From assembly GCF_002198735.1 (NCBI RefSeq), contig NZ_MWLO01000139.1, positions 1-64,000 on the forward strand: a stretch of DNA of 64,000 bases, given 5' to 3'. The notes beneath the pieces are model-generated. The model had not been told where the DNA came from, searched no databases, and worked only from the letters and a program-made list of their open reading frames with translations. Made by a program: the position numbers and the translations under genes. This DNA is from Ideonella sp. A 288. Lineage in GTDB: Bacteria; Pseudomonadota; Gammaproteobacteria; Burkholderiales; Burkholderiaceae_C. How positions within the stretch are numbered: position 1 is the first letter of the stretch; every line of letters starts with the position of its first letter. This document shows positions 39,948 through 49,011 of the stretch, piece after piece.

Positions 39948-41105
39948 ATGAACCCGAACCCCTACATCGACGAAGACCTGCAGGCACTGGCCGAGACGGC
40001 GCGCCGCTTCGCCGACGAACGCGTCAAGCCCGGATTCCAGGAGCGCGACCGTACGCGCGTGCTGGACCGCTCGCTGCTGCGCGAGATGGGCGAACTCGGG
40101 TTCATCTGCCCCGAACTGCCCGAGTCCTTCGGGGGACTGGGCATGGGCTGCCTGGCTGCGGGCGTGATCCACGAAGAGATCGCGCGCGCCGACCTGAGCT
40201 TTTCGTACCTGAACCTGCTGGCATCGCTGAACAGCCAGATTCTCTCCAAGTACGGCAACCCCGACATCGTCGGCCCCTGGCTGAAGAAGATCGTGCAGGG
40301 CGAGGCGATCTGCGCCATCGCGCTGACCGAACCGCGTGGCGGCTCGGATGCGGCCAACCTGCGCCTGCGTATCGAGCTCGACGGGGACTTCTACGTCATC
40401 AACGGCGAAAAGACCTCCATCTCCGCCGCAGACCAGGCCGACATCACGGTGGTGTTCGGTCGCACCGGAACGCCGGAATCCGCGGCGCACGGCGTGACCG
40501 CGCTGCTGGTGCCCATGGACACCCCGGGCCTCACCACCAACCGTTTCGATTGCCACGGCCAGCGTGCTATCGGCCGCGGCTCGATCTTCTTCGAGAACGT
40601 GCGTGTGCCGGTGAGCCACCGGCTGGGCGACGAGAACAAGGGCTTCGTGCAGGTGATGCACGGCTTCGACTTCTCGCGTTCGCTGATCGGCCTGCAGTGC
40701 CTGGCGGTGGCGCGCGTGGCGCTGGAGGAGACCTGGGAGTACATCACCCAGCGCCAGGCCTTCGGCCAGCCACTGTCGGCCTTCCAGGGCGTGACACACC
40801 CGCTGGCGCAGTTCGACACCGAGGTCGAGGGAGCGCGCCTCGTGTGCCTGCAGGGCCTGTGGCTCAAGGACAAGGGCCTGCCGCACTCCGCCGAAGCCGG
40901 CATGGCCAAGTGGTGGGGCCCGAAGCTCGCCTACGACGTGATCCACCAATGCCTGCTGTGCTACGGCCACGGCGGCTACGACCGCGGGCTCATGGAACAG
41001 CGCCTGCGTGACGTGCTGGGCTTCCAGATCGGTGACGGTACGGCCCAGATTATGAAAACCATCATTGCCCGCACACGCGCCGGACGCAAATTCGTGCCGG
41101 CCTGA
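39948..41105 (+). CDS. aliB: cyclohexanecarboxyl-CoA dehydrogenase (AliB-like)
   Basis: 385 residues of the acyl-CoA dehydrogenase family. FAD/substrate motif AIALTEPRGGSDAANL and NGEKTSISAADQADIT are typical. Most family members have a catalytic glutamate in YEGT near the C-terminus; here the segment reads IGDGTAQIMK, with aspartate in that place. Directly after badI and before a CoA ligase, the likely role is desaturation of CHC-CoA to cyclohex-1-ene-carboxyl-CoA. Confidence 0.85.
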   Translation: MNPNPYIDEDLQALAETARRFADERVKPGFQERDRTRVLDRSLLREMGELGFICPELPESFGGLGMGCLAAGVIHEEIARADLSFSYLNLLASLNSQILSKYGNPDIVGPWLKKIVQGEAICAIALTEPRGGSDAANLRLRIELDGDFYVINGEKTSISAADQADITVVFGRTGTPESAAHGVTALLVPMDTPGLTTNRFDCHGQRAIGRGSIFFENVRVPVSHRLGDENKGFVQVMHGFDFSRSLIGLQCLAVARVALEETWEYITQRQAFGQPLSAFQGVTHPLAQFDTEVEGARLVCLQGLWLKDKGLPHSAEAGMAKWWGPKLAYDVIHQCLLCYGHGGYDRGLMEQRLRDVLGFQIGDGTAQIMKTIIARTRAGRKFVPA

Positions 41106-41133
41106 CCACAACAAGACAACCCGGAGACAAGCC

Positions 41134-42777
41134 ATGGAGTTCGACCCCGTTCTGTTGCCACCCCGTCGCGCTGACAGCATTGCCCGCGGCTGGTGGCATG
41201 ACCGAACCATCAACGACGACCTGGACGCCTGTGTCGCCGCCTGCCCCGACAAGCTCGCGCTGACAGCAGTGCGCGTCGACTCGGGTGAGGTGCGCCGTTT
41301 CAGCTACAGCGAACTCGCGGCCCTGGCCGACCGGGTGGCGGTGGGCCTGGCGCGCCTGGGAGTCGGCCGCAACGACGTGGTGGCGATGCAGTTGCCGAAC
41401 TGGTGGCAGTTCAGCGTGCTGTACCTGGCCTGCTCCCGCATCGGTGCGGTGCTCAACCCGATGATGCACATCTTCCGCGAGCGCGAGCTGTCGTTCATGC
41501 TCAAGCATGGGCAAGCCAAGGTGCTGGTGGTACCCAAGTTGTTCCGCGGCTTCGATCATGAAGCCATGGCACGGGGTCTGCAGCCCAGCCTGCCCCACCT
41601 GCAACGCATCGTCGTGGTGGGCGGCGGCGGCGCCGATGACTTTGATGCTCTGCTGACGAAGCCGGCCTGGGAGAACGAGCCCGACGCTCGCGACATCCTG
41701 ACCCGCAGTCGTCCGGGGCCGGACGACATTACACAGCTGATCTACACCTCGGGCACCACGGGCGAGCCCAAGGGCGTGATGCACTCGGCCAACACGCTGA
41801 TGGCCAACATCGTGCCCTACGCGGAGCGCCTGGCCCTGCGGCAAGACGACGTCGTCCTGATGGCGTCGCCGATGGCGCACCAGACCGGCTTCATGTACGG
41901 CCTGATGATGCCCATCATGCTGCGCGCCAGCGTGGTGCTTCAGGACCAGTGGGAGCCGAAGAAGGCGATCGAGCTCATCCGCACCGAGAGCGTGAGCTTC
42001 ACGATGGCCTCGACGCCGTTCCTGACCGACCTGACGAAGAACGTGCAGGAGAGTGGCACCACAGTGCCGAGCCTGAAGACCTTCCTCTGCGCCGGCGCTC
42101 CGATCCCCGGCCCACTGGTCGAGCAGGCCCGCAAGGTGCTCGGCACCAAGATCGTATCGGCCTGGGGCATGACGGAGAACGGCGCCGTCACGCTGATCAA
42201 GCTCGACGACGACGACCAGCTCGCCTGCAGCACCGACGGCTGCCCGCTGCCCGGCGTGGAAGTGAAGGTCGTCGACTTGGATGGCCAGGCCATCCCTGCG
42301 GGCGAAGTCGGCAAGCTGCTCGTGCGAGCGTGTTCCAACTTCGGCGGCTACCTGAACCGCCCGCAACTCAACGCCACCGATACGCAGGGCTGGTTCGACA
42401 CCGGCGACCTGGCCACGATGGACGCCAACGGCTACATCCGCATCAGCGGCCGCAGCAAGGACGTGATCATCCGCGGGGGCGAGAACATTCCGGTCTTCGA
42501 GATCGAGGCGCTGCTCTACAAGCATCCGGCTGTGGCGCAGGTGGCCATCGTCGCCTACGCAGATGAGCGCCTGGGCGAGCGCGCCTGCGCGGTGGTCGTG
42601 CCCAAGGCGGGCCAGATGCTGGACCTCACCGGCATGGTCGAGTTCCTGAAGTCGCAGAAGGTCGCGCTGCAGTACATCCCCGAGCGCCTGATCGTGCGCG
42701 ACGCGATGCCGGCCACCCCATCCGGAAAGATCCAGAAGTTCAGGCTGCGCGAGATGTTGCGCGACGGCAGCCTGTGA
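41134..42777 (+). CDS. aliA: cyclohexanecarboxylate-CoA ligase (AliA-like)
   Basis: 547 residues from the ATG at 41134, with a GGAGACA site. It is an AMP-forming ligase: P-loop YTSGTTGEPKGVMHS, motif WGMTENGAV, hinge GRSKDVIIRGGENI, and catalytic lysine in TPSGKIQKFRLRE. Within this operon it is best explained as the entry enzyme that activates cyclohexanecarboxylate. Specificity is inferred. Confidence 0.85.
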   Translation: MEFDPVLLPPRRADSIARGWWHDRTINDDLDACVAACPDKLALTAVRVDSGEVRRFSYSELAALADRVAVGLARLGVGRNDVVAMQLPNWWQFSVLYLACSRIGAVLNPMMHIFRERELSFMLKHGQAKVLVVPKLFRGFDHEAMARGLQPSLPHLQRIVVVGGGGADDFDALLTKPAWENEPDARDILTRSRPGPDDITQLIYTSGTTGEPKGVMHSANTLMANIVPYAERLALRQDDVVLMASPMAHQTGFMYGLMMPIMLRASVVLQDQWEPKKAIELIRTESVSFTMASTPFLTDLTKNVQESGTTVPSLKTFLCAGAPIPGPLVEQARKVLGTKIVSAWGMTENGAVTLIKLDDDDQLACSTDGCPLPGVEVKVVDLDGQAIPAGEVGKLLVRACSNFGGYLNRPQLNATDTQGWFDTGDLATMDANGYIRISGRSKDVIIRGGENIPVFEIEALLYKHPAVAQVAIVAYADERLGERACAVVVPKAGQMLDLTGMVEFLKSQKVALQYIPERLIVRDAMPATPSGKIQKFRLREMLRDGSL

Positions 42778-42815
42778 TTGATTTGAGCGCACCCAAAGCA
42801 AGCGGAGACAGATCC

Positions 42816-43817
42816 ATGAACACCTCTTTCCACCACACCGGCGAACCCCTGCGTCGCGTGTTTTTCGCTGCCGTCGCCTCGCTAGTGCTGATGTGCGCCA
42901 GCGGCTCTGCGCTCGCTCAGGCCGCCTGGCCCACGAAGAGCGTGCGCATCGTCGTCGGCTTCGCCCCCGGCGGCACCACCGACGTGATGGCCCGTGTCGT
43001 CGCGCAGGGCCTCACCGAGGCGCTGGGCCAGACCGTGATCGTCGACAACAAGCCCGGGGCCAGCGGCAACATCGCCGCCGGCGAGGTGATCAAGGCGGCG
43101 CCCGACGGCTACACGCTGTTCGTGGCTCCGACGTCGGTCGAGACGGCTAATCCGTCACTGTTCAAGTCCCCGATCCTGCCGTCGCGCGATCTCACCCCGG
43201 TGATGAGCATCGGACGCACGCAGATGTACCTCATCACGCGACCGGGCCTGGAGGTCAAGGATACGAAGCAGCTCATCGCCATGGCCAAGGCGAACCCGGG
43301 CAAGCTCTCCTACGCCTCGGCCGGAACAGGCACGCCGCCGCAACTGGCTGGCGAGTTGTTCAAGCAGAGTACCGGCACCTTCATCACCCACGTGCCCTAC
43401 CGCGGGGCAGCTCCTGCGCTGCAGGACGTGATGGCCAGCCAGGCAGACCTGGCCTTCGATCCGGGCATCGCCTTCCCCCACATCAAGTCCGGCAAGGTCA
43501 AGCTGCTGGCGGTCGCCAGCGACAAGAAGTCGCCCTTCTTCCCGGATGTGCCCACCTACGCCGACCTCGGCATCAAGAACGCCGGCCTGGACATCTGGTT
43601 CGGCCTCTGGGTGCCGAACAACACGCCGGCCGAGGTGACTGCGCGCCTGTCGCGCGAGCTCGCCAAAGTATTGGCCACCGCCGCGGTCAAGCAGCGCTTC
43701 GGCGACCTGGGCGCAGAACCCGTGACGCTCGAAACCGCCGAATTCAAGAAGCTGCTGGCAGAGGAAGGCAAGACCCTGTCCGCGCTGATCCGCGATCGCA
43801 AGATCGTCGTCGAGTGA
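42816..43817 (+). CDS. Bug/TctC-family periplasmic receptor
   Basis: 333 residues from the ATG at 42816, after a GGAGACA site. Signal peptide (FFAAVASLVLMCASGSALAQ) and family landmarks WPTKSVRIVVGFAPGGTTD, VIVDNKPGASGNIAAG and PDGYTLFVAPTS are present. It lies inside the CHC operon, so the ligand is probably cyclohexanecarboxylate or a related acid. No TctAB membrane genes accompany it. Confidence 0.88.
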   Translation: MNTSFHHTGEPLRRVFFAAVASLVLMCASGSALAQAAWPTKSVRIVVGFAPGGTTDVMARVVAQGLTEALGQTVIVDNKPGASGNIAAGEVIKAAPDGYTLFVAPTSVETANPSLFKSPILPSRDLTPVMSIGRTQMYLITRPGLEVKDTKQLIAMAKANPGKLSYASAGTGTPPQLAGELFKQSTGTFITHVPYRGAAPALQDVMASQADLAFDPGIAFPHIKSGKVKLLAVASDKKSPFFPDVPTYADLGIKNAGLDIWFGLWVPNNTPAEVTARLSRELAKVLATAAVKQRFGDLGAEPVTLETAEFKKLLAEEGKTLSALIRDRKIVVE

Positions 43818-43848
43818 CGGCGCGGCCGGACTGACGGTGAGCACGGTG

Positions 43849-44628
43849 ATGACGACCGAATCCCCGATCCTGATCGAGACGGTCGGCCGTGTCGGCGTCA
43901 TCACGCTGAACCGGCCCCAGCAGCTCAATGCTCTCAATGACGCCCTGATGGACGCACTGGGGCAGGCACTGCTCGGCTTCGACGCCGACGAGGGCATCGG
44001 CGCGATCATTATTACCGGCAGCGCCAAGGCCTTTGCGGCGGGCGCCGACATCGCAGCCATGGCCGACTGGACGTACATGGACGTCTACCGCAGCGAGTTC
44101 ATCACCCGCAACTGGGAAACCATCCGCCGCGTGCGCAAGCCGGTGATCGCCGCGGTGGCGGGTTTTGCGATGGGCGGCGGCTGTGAACTGGCGCTGGCCT
44201 GCGACATCGTCGTCGCTGCCGACAACGCCAAGTTCGCGCTACCGGAAATCAAGCTCGCGATGATGCCCGGTGCCGGCGGCACGCAGCGGCTGCCTCGCGT
44301 GGTGGGCAAGGCCAAGGCCATGGACATGTGCCTGTCGGCGCGCACGCTCGACGCCGCGGAGGCCGACCGCTACGGGCTGGTCTCGCGTGTCGTGCCCGTC
44401 GAACGCCTTTACGACGAGGCCCTGGCCCTGGCCACCACAGTCGCGGGCTTCTCGCTGCCGGCGCTGATGGCCATCAAGGAGTCAGTCAACCGCGCCTACG
44501 AGGGTTCGCTGGCGGAAGGCATCGGCTTTGAACGCCGCCAGTTGCATGCCCGATTCGCCAGCGACGACGCCCACGAGGGCATGAAGGCCTTCCTCGAAAA
44601 GCGCAAGCCCGTCTTCGAGCACTGCTGA
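43849..44628 (+). CDS. badK: cyclohex-1-enecarboxyl-CoA hydratase (BadK-like)
   Basis: 259 residues from the ATG at 43849, which has GGTGAG 8 nt upstream; a GTG at 43837 is an alternative. The crotonase catalytic glutamates are visible in GGGCELALACDIV and LPEIKLAMMPGAGGTQRL. Oxyanion region KAFAAGADIAAM is typical. In context it hydrates cyclohex-1-ene-carboxyl-CoA to the 2-hydroxy ester, although a general enoyl-CoA hydratase activity is equally compatible. Confidence 0.84.
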   Translation: MTTESPILIETVGRVGVITLNRPQQLNALNDALMDALGQALLGFDADEGIGAIIITGSAKAFAAGADIAAMADWTYMDVYRSEFITRNWETIRRVRKPVIAAVAGFAMGGGCELALACDIVVAADNAKFALPEIKLAMMPGAGGTQRLPRVVGKAKAMDMCLSARTLDAAEADRYGLVSRVVPVERLYDEALALATTVAGFSLPALMAIKESVNRAYEGSLAEGIGFERRQLHARFASDDAHEGMKAFLEKRKPVFEHC

Positions 44629-44663
44629 TAGCGAAGCCTGCTCCGAACCAAGGACCCGCCACC

Positions 44664-45824
44664 ATGGCTCTCGACCAAGAATCGTTCGACATCCTGCTGT
44701 CCACCGTGCAGCGCTTCGTGCGCGAACAGTTGGTCCCTGCCGAGAACCATCTGGAAGAGCACGACGAAGTGCCGGCCGAGTTGGTCGAGGCCATGAAGGA
44801 GATGGGGCTGTTCGGCCTGACGGTGCCCGAAGAGTTCGGCGGCATCGGCCTGTCGGTCAGCCAGGAGGTGCAGGTCAACTTCGAGTTGGGCCAGACCGCG
44901 CCTGCCTTCCGCTCGGTGTTCGGCACCAACATCGGCATCGGCTCGCAAGGCATCCTGATGGACGGCACGCCGGACCAGAAGGCCGACTACCTGCCGCGGG
45001 TGGCCAGTGGCGACCTGGTGATGTCATTCGCGCTGACCGAGCCCGATGCAGGTTCCGACGCGGCGTCGCTCAAGACCAGGGCCGAGCTCAATGGCGACCA
45101 CTACGTTCTGAACGGCACCAAGCGCTTTATCACCAATGCGCCGCGCGCTGGCGCCTTCACGCTGATGGCGCGTACCGGTGGCCCGGCCGCATCGGGCGTC
45201 TCGGCCTTCATCGTGCCTGCCGACCTGCCCGGTATCAAGCTCGGCAAGAAGGACAAGAAGATGGGCCAGCGCGGCACGATGACCTGCGACGTGATCCTCG
45301 AGAACGTCCGCGTGCCGGCGGCGAACATCATCGGCGGCGTGCCCGGCCAGGGCTTCAAGACTGCGATGAAGGTGCTCGACCGCGGGCGGCTGAACATCTC
45401 GGCCGTGGCCTGCGGCATCGCGCAGCGCGTGCTCGATGAGTCGGCCCGCTATGCGCGCGAGCGCAAGCAGTTCGGCAAGAAGCTCGGCGAGTTCCAGCTG
45501 ATCCAGGCCATGCTCGCCGACAGCCAGGCCGAGCTGCTCGCCGGCTGGGCGCTGGTGCGCGAGGTGGCCGAACGCTTCGACCGCAAGCCGGCGCACGTGT
45601 CGGACCCGGACGTGTCCATGCGCGTGTCCTGCGCCAAGCTCTTCTGTACCGAGATGGCCAGTCGCGTCGCCGACCGGGGCGTGCAGGTGCACGGTGGCGC
45701 GGGCTACATCAACGAGTACCCGGTCGAGCGCTTCTACCGCGACGTCCGGCTGCTTCGCCTCTATGAAGGCACCACACAGATCCAGCAAATCATCGTCGGC
45801 CGCCAACTGATGAACCAGGACTAG
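44664..45824 (+). CDS. acyl-CoA dehydrogenase, candidate for pimeloyl-CoA
   Basis: 386 residues. Motifs FALTEPDAGSDAASL, NGTKRFITNAPRAG and the catalytic YEGTTQIQQIIVGRQL are intact. The operon needs an enzyme to desaturate pimeloyl-CoA after ring opening, and this is the best candidate. R. palustris uses a PimC/PimD pair for this; only a single subunit type is seen here. Substrate is inferred. Confidence 0.83.
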   Translation: MALDQESFDILLSTVQRFVREQLVPAENHLEEHDEVPAELVEAMKEMGLFGLTVPEEFGGIGLSVSQEVQVNFELGQTAPAFRSVFGTNIGIGSQGILMDGTPDQKADYLPRVASGDLVMSFALTEPDAGSDAASLKTRAELNGDHYVLNGTKRFITNAPRAGAFTLMARTGGPAASGVSAFIVPADLPGIKLGKKDKKMGQRGTMTCDVILENVRVPAANIIGGVPGQGFKTAMKVLDRGRLNISAVACGIAQRVLDESARYARERKQFGKKLGEFQLIQAMLADSQAELLAGWALVREVAERFDRKPAHVSDPDVSMRVSCAKLFCTEMASRVADRGVQVHGGAGYINEYPVERFYRDVRLLRLYEGTTQIQQIIVGRQLMNQD

Positions 45825-45833
45825 GAGACAACC

Positions 45834-47018
45834 ATGGCTTCCAACCGCAACACCTTCTCCTGGGACGATCCGCTGTCCCTGGACGGCCAGCTCACCGGTG
45901 ACGAACGCGCGATCCGCGAGGCAGCGCACGCCTACTGCCAGGAGCGGCTGCTGCCGCGTGTGCAGGACGCCTTCCGCAACGAGAAGACCGACCCGGCCAT
46001 CTTCCGCGAGATGGGTGAACTGGGCCTGCTCGGGCCGACCATTCCCGAGGCCTACGGCGGCTCCGGCCTCAACTACGTCGCGTATGGCCTGATCGCCCGC
46101 GAGGTCGAGCGCGTGGACTCCGGCTACCGCTCGATGATGAGCGTGCAGTCATCGCTGGTGATGGTGCCGATCAACGAGTTCGGAAATGAAGCCACGAAGC
46201 AGAAGTACCTGCCCAAGCTGGCCTCGGGCCAGTGGATCGGCTGCTTCGGCCTGACCGAGCCGAACCACGGCTCCGACCCCGGCAGCATGATCACCCGCGC
46301 CAAGAAGGTGCCCGGCGGCTACAGCCTGACCGGCAGCAAGATGTGGATCAGCAACAGCCCGATCGCCGACGTGTTCGTCGTCTGGGCCAAGGACGACGAA
46401 GGCGCGATTCGCGGCTTCGTGCTCGACAAGGGTGCGAAGGGGCTGAGCGCCCCGGCGATCCACGGCAAGGTCGGCCTGCGCGCCAGCATCACCGGCGAGA
46501 TCGTGATGGACGAAGTGTTCTGTCCTGAAGAGAACGCCTTCCCCGAGGTGCGTGGCCTGAAGGGTCCGTTCACCTGCCTGAACAGCGCGCGCTACGGCAT
46601 CGCCTGGGGCGCGCTCGGTGCCGCCGAAGACTGCTATGCCCGTGCCCGCCAGTACGTGCTCGACCGCAAGCAGTTCGGTCGCCCGCTCGCTGCGAACCAG
46701 CTGATCCAGAAGAAGCTCGCCGACATGCTGACCGAGATCTCGCTCGGCTTGCAGGGCTGCCTGCGCCTGGGCCGGATGAAGGACGAGGGCACGGCGGCCG
46801 TGGAGATCACCAGCATCATGAAGCGCAACTCCTGCGGCAAGGCGCTGGACATTGCCCGGGTCGCGCGCGACATGCTCGGCGGCAATGGCATCAGCGACGA
46901 GTTCGGCGTGGCTCGCCACCTGGTCAACCTGGAAGTGGTCAACACCTACGAGGGCACGCATGATGTGCATGCGCTGATCCTCGGCCGGGCGATTACCGGC
47001 ATCGCCGCGTTCAACTGA
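45834..47018 (+). CDS. gcdH: glutaryl-CoA dehydrogenase
   Basis: 394 residues with a GGAGACA site. The stretch [35 protein letters not shown] and [16 protein letters not shown] are hallmarks of this decarboxylating dehydrogenase. It turns glutaryl-CoA into crotonyl-CoA and CO2. It follows the previous dehydrogenase by 9 nt. Confidence 0.93.
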   Translation: MASNRNTFSWDDPLSLDGQLTGDERAIREAAHAYCQERLLPRVQDAFRNEKTDPAIFREMGELGLLGPTIPEAYGGSGLNYVAYGLIAREVERVDSGYRSMMSVQSSLVMVPINEFGNEATKQKYLPKLASGQWIGCFGLTEPNHGSDPGSMITRAKKVPGGYSLTGSKMWISNSPIADVFVVWAKDDEGAIRGFVLDKGAKGLSAPAIHGKVGLRASITGEIVMDEVFCPEENAFPEVRGLKGPFTCLNSARYGIAWGALGAAEDCYARARQYVLDRKQFGRPLAANQLIQKKLADMLTEISLGLQGCLRLGRMKDEGTAAVEITSIMKRNSCGKALDIARVARDMLGGNGISDEFGVARHLVNLEVVNTYEGTHDVHALILGRAITGIAAFN

Positions 47019-47022
47019 AGGC

Positions 47023-49011
47023 ATGACGGACATGCAGGCCGATCCGACCACCGAATCCAGCATCGTCTGGCGGCCGGACGCCGCCATGGTCCAGCAGGCC
47101 AACCTGACGCGCTTCATGCAGGCGCAGGGCGTGGACAGCTTCGAGGCGCTCAACGACCGCGCTAACCAGGACCCCGAAGAATTTCACGACGCGCTGATTC
47201 GCTTCCTGGACTACCGGTTCGAGCGCCCGTATGCGCGCGTGCTGGACCTCGACCAGGGACGCCCGTTCGCACGCTGGTGCGTGGGCGGCGTGACCAACGT
47301 GGTGACGAACTGCCTTGACCGCTGGCGCACGAGCGCTCGCTACGACCAGGCGGCACTGGTCTGGGAGGGTGAAGACAGCACTGTGACCACCTGGACCTTC
47401 GCCGACCTAGACCACGAGACCTGCCGGCTCGCCTGGGGTCTGCGCAAGCTCGGCATCGGCCGCGGCGACGTGGTGGGCATGTATCTGCCCAACCTGCCGC
47501 ATGCCGCCGCCGCAATGCTGGCCGTGGCGAAGATCGGCGCCATCGTGCTGCCGATGTTCTCGGGCTTCGGCGCCGAGGCCATCGCGCAGCGTCTGAAAGA
47601 CGGTCGCGCCGTGGCCGTCATCACGGTGGATGGATCGCTACGGCGCGGAAAGGCGGTGGGCGCAAAGACGGTCGTCGACCATGCGCTGGTCCAGTGCCCC
47701 AACGTGCGTCATGTCGTGGTGCTCCGCCATCTGGCGGCGCCGCACGACTGGGTCTACGGGCGCGACCACTGGTGGGACGAACTCGCCAGCGACGTGCCGG
47801 TTGACGTGGCCGACGTCGCGACAGAGCCCATGGCGGCCGACGCTCCCTTTCTGCTGATGTTCACTTCCGGCACCAGCGGCAAGCCCAAGGGCGTGGTGCA
47901 CTCGCATTGCGGCTTCCCGATCAAGACCGCGCTGGACCTGTCGATTTGCATGGACCTGAAGGCCGGTGACCGCTTCCTGTGGATGTCCGACATGGGTTGG
48001 CTGGTCGGGCCGATGCTCGTCTTCGGTGGCCTTCTCGTCGGTGCCACAGTGGTGCTGGCCGAGGGTGCGCCGAACTACCCGCAGCCGGACCGCCTTTGGC
48101 GGTTGGTCGAGCGTCACCGCGTCACCTATCTGGGTGTGGCGCCGACCATTGCGCGGCTGTCGATGTCGTTGCCCGACGCGACGCTGGCCGATCGCGACCT
48201 GAGCTCGCTGCGCGTGATGATCTCCACCGGCGAGCCCTGGACGCTCGAGGCCTGGCGCTGGACCTTCGAGCGCATCGGCAAAGGCCGCGTGCCGCTGCTC
48301 AACTTCTCGGGTGGCACCGAGATGGGCGGCATCCTGACCGGCACTGTGATCCATCCGCTCAAGCCCTGTGCCTTCGCGGGACCCGTGCCCGGCACCGGCG
48401 CCGACGTGGTGGATGCCAATAGCGGCGAATCGGTGCCCGTGGGCGTGACCGGCGAACTGGTGATGCGCACGCCCACCATCGGCCTGACGCGCGGCCTGTG
48501 GTTCGACCGCGCGCGCTACCTGGACAGCTACTGGTCGCGCCTGCCGGACCTTTGGGTGCATGGCGACTTCGCCAGCCGCGATGCCGATGGCATGTGGTAT
48601 GTGCACGGCCGCTCCGACGACACGCTGAAGATCGCTGGCAAGCGCACCGGGCCTGCCGAGATCGAGGCCCTGCTGATGGCCACGGGGCTGTTGGAGGACG
48701 CCGTCACCATCGGCGTGCCCGATCCCATCAAGGGCACGGCCGTGGTGTGCCTGTGCGTGGCACGTCCGGAGACCGATCGCGAGACGGCGGTGAAGACACT
48801 GTCGTCCGCAGTCACTGCTGGTCTCGGCGGTGCCTTCAAGCCAGCCGACGTGGTTTTCGTGCCCGACCTGCCCCGCACCCGAAACATGAAACTGATGCGG
48901 CGTGTCGTCCGCACGGCCTGGCTCGGCGAAGAAGCGGGCGACCTGAGCACCCTGGTCAATCCGGAAGCCGTGCAGGCGATCCGCGACGCACGCCCCGCAA
49001 CGACATCATGA
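47023..49011 (+). CDS. acyl-CoA synthetase, acetyl/acetoacetyl-CoA synthetase-like
   Basis: 662 residues from the ATG at 47023; an ATG at 47032 has better spacing from GAAGG and is also possible. An N-terminal ACAS-type extension precedes the AMP-binding core (FTSGTSGKPKGVVHS; FSGGTEMGGI; GRSDDTLKIAGKRTGPAEIE). The C-terminal lysine lies in RTRNMKLMRR. This large type differs from the AliA-like ligase. It may activate a dicarboxylate or short-chain acid of the pathway; the substrate cannot be read from sequence. Its stop overlaps the next start as ATGA. Confidence 0.8.
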   Translation: MTDMQADPTTESSIVWRPDAAMVQQANLTRFMQAQGVDSFEALNDRANQDPEEFHDALIRFLDYRFERPYARVLDLDQGRPFARWCVGGVTNVVTNCLDRWRTSARYDQAALVWEGEDSTVTTWTFADLDHETCRLAWGLRKLGIGRGDVVGMYLPNLPHAAAAMLAVAKIGAIVLPMFSGFGAEAIAQRLKDGRAVAVITVDGSLRRGKAVGAKTVVDHALVQCPNVRHVVVLRHLAAPHDWVYGRDHWWDELASDVPVDVADVATEPMAADAPFLLMFTSGTSGKPKGVVHSHCGFPIKTALDLSICMDLKAGDRFLWMSDMGWLVGPMLVFGGLLVGATVVLAEGAPNYPQPDRLWRLVERHRVTYLGVAPTIARLSMSLPDATLADRDLSSLRVMISTGEPWTLEAWRWTFERIGKGRVPLLNFSGGTEMGGILTGTVIHPLKPCAFAGPVPGTGADVVDANSGESVPVGVTGELVMRTPTIGLTRGLWFDRARYLDSYWSRLPDLWVHGDFASRDADGMWYVHGRSDDTLKIAGKRTGPAEIEALLMATGLLEDAVTIGVPDPIKGTAVVCLCVARPETDRETAVKTLSSAVTAGLGGAFKPADVVFVPDLPRTRNMKLMRRVVRTAWLGEEAGDLSTLVNPEAVQAIRDARPATTS

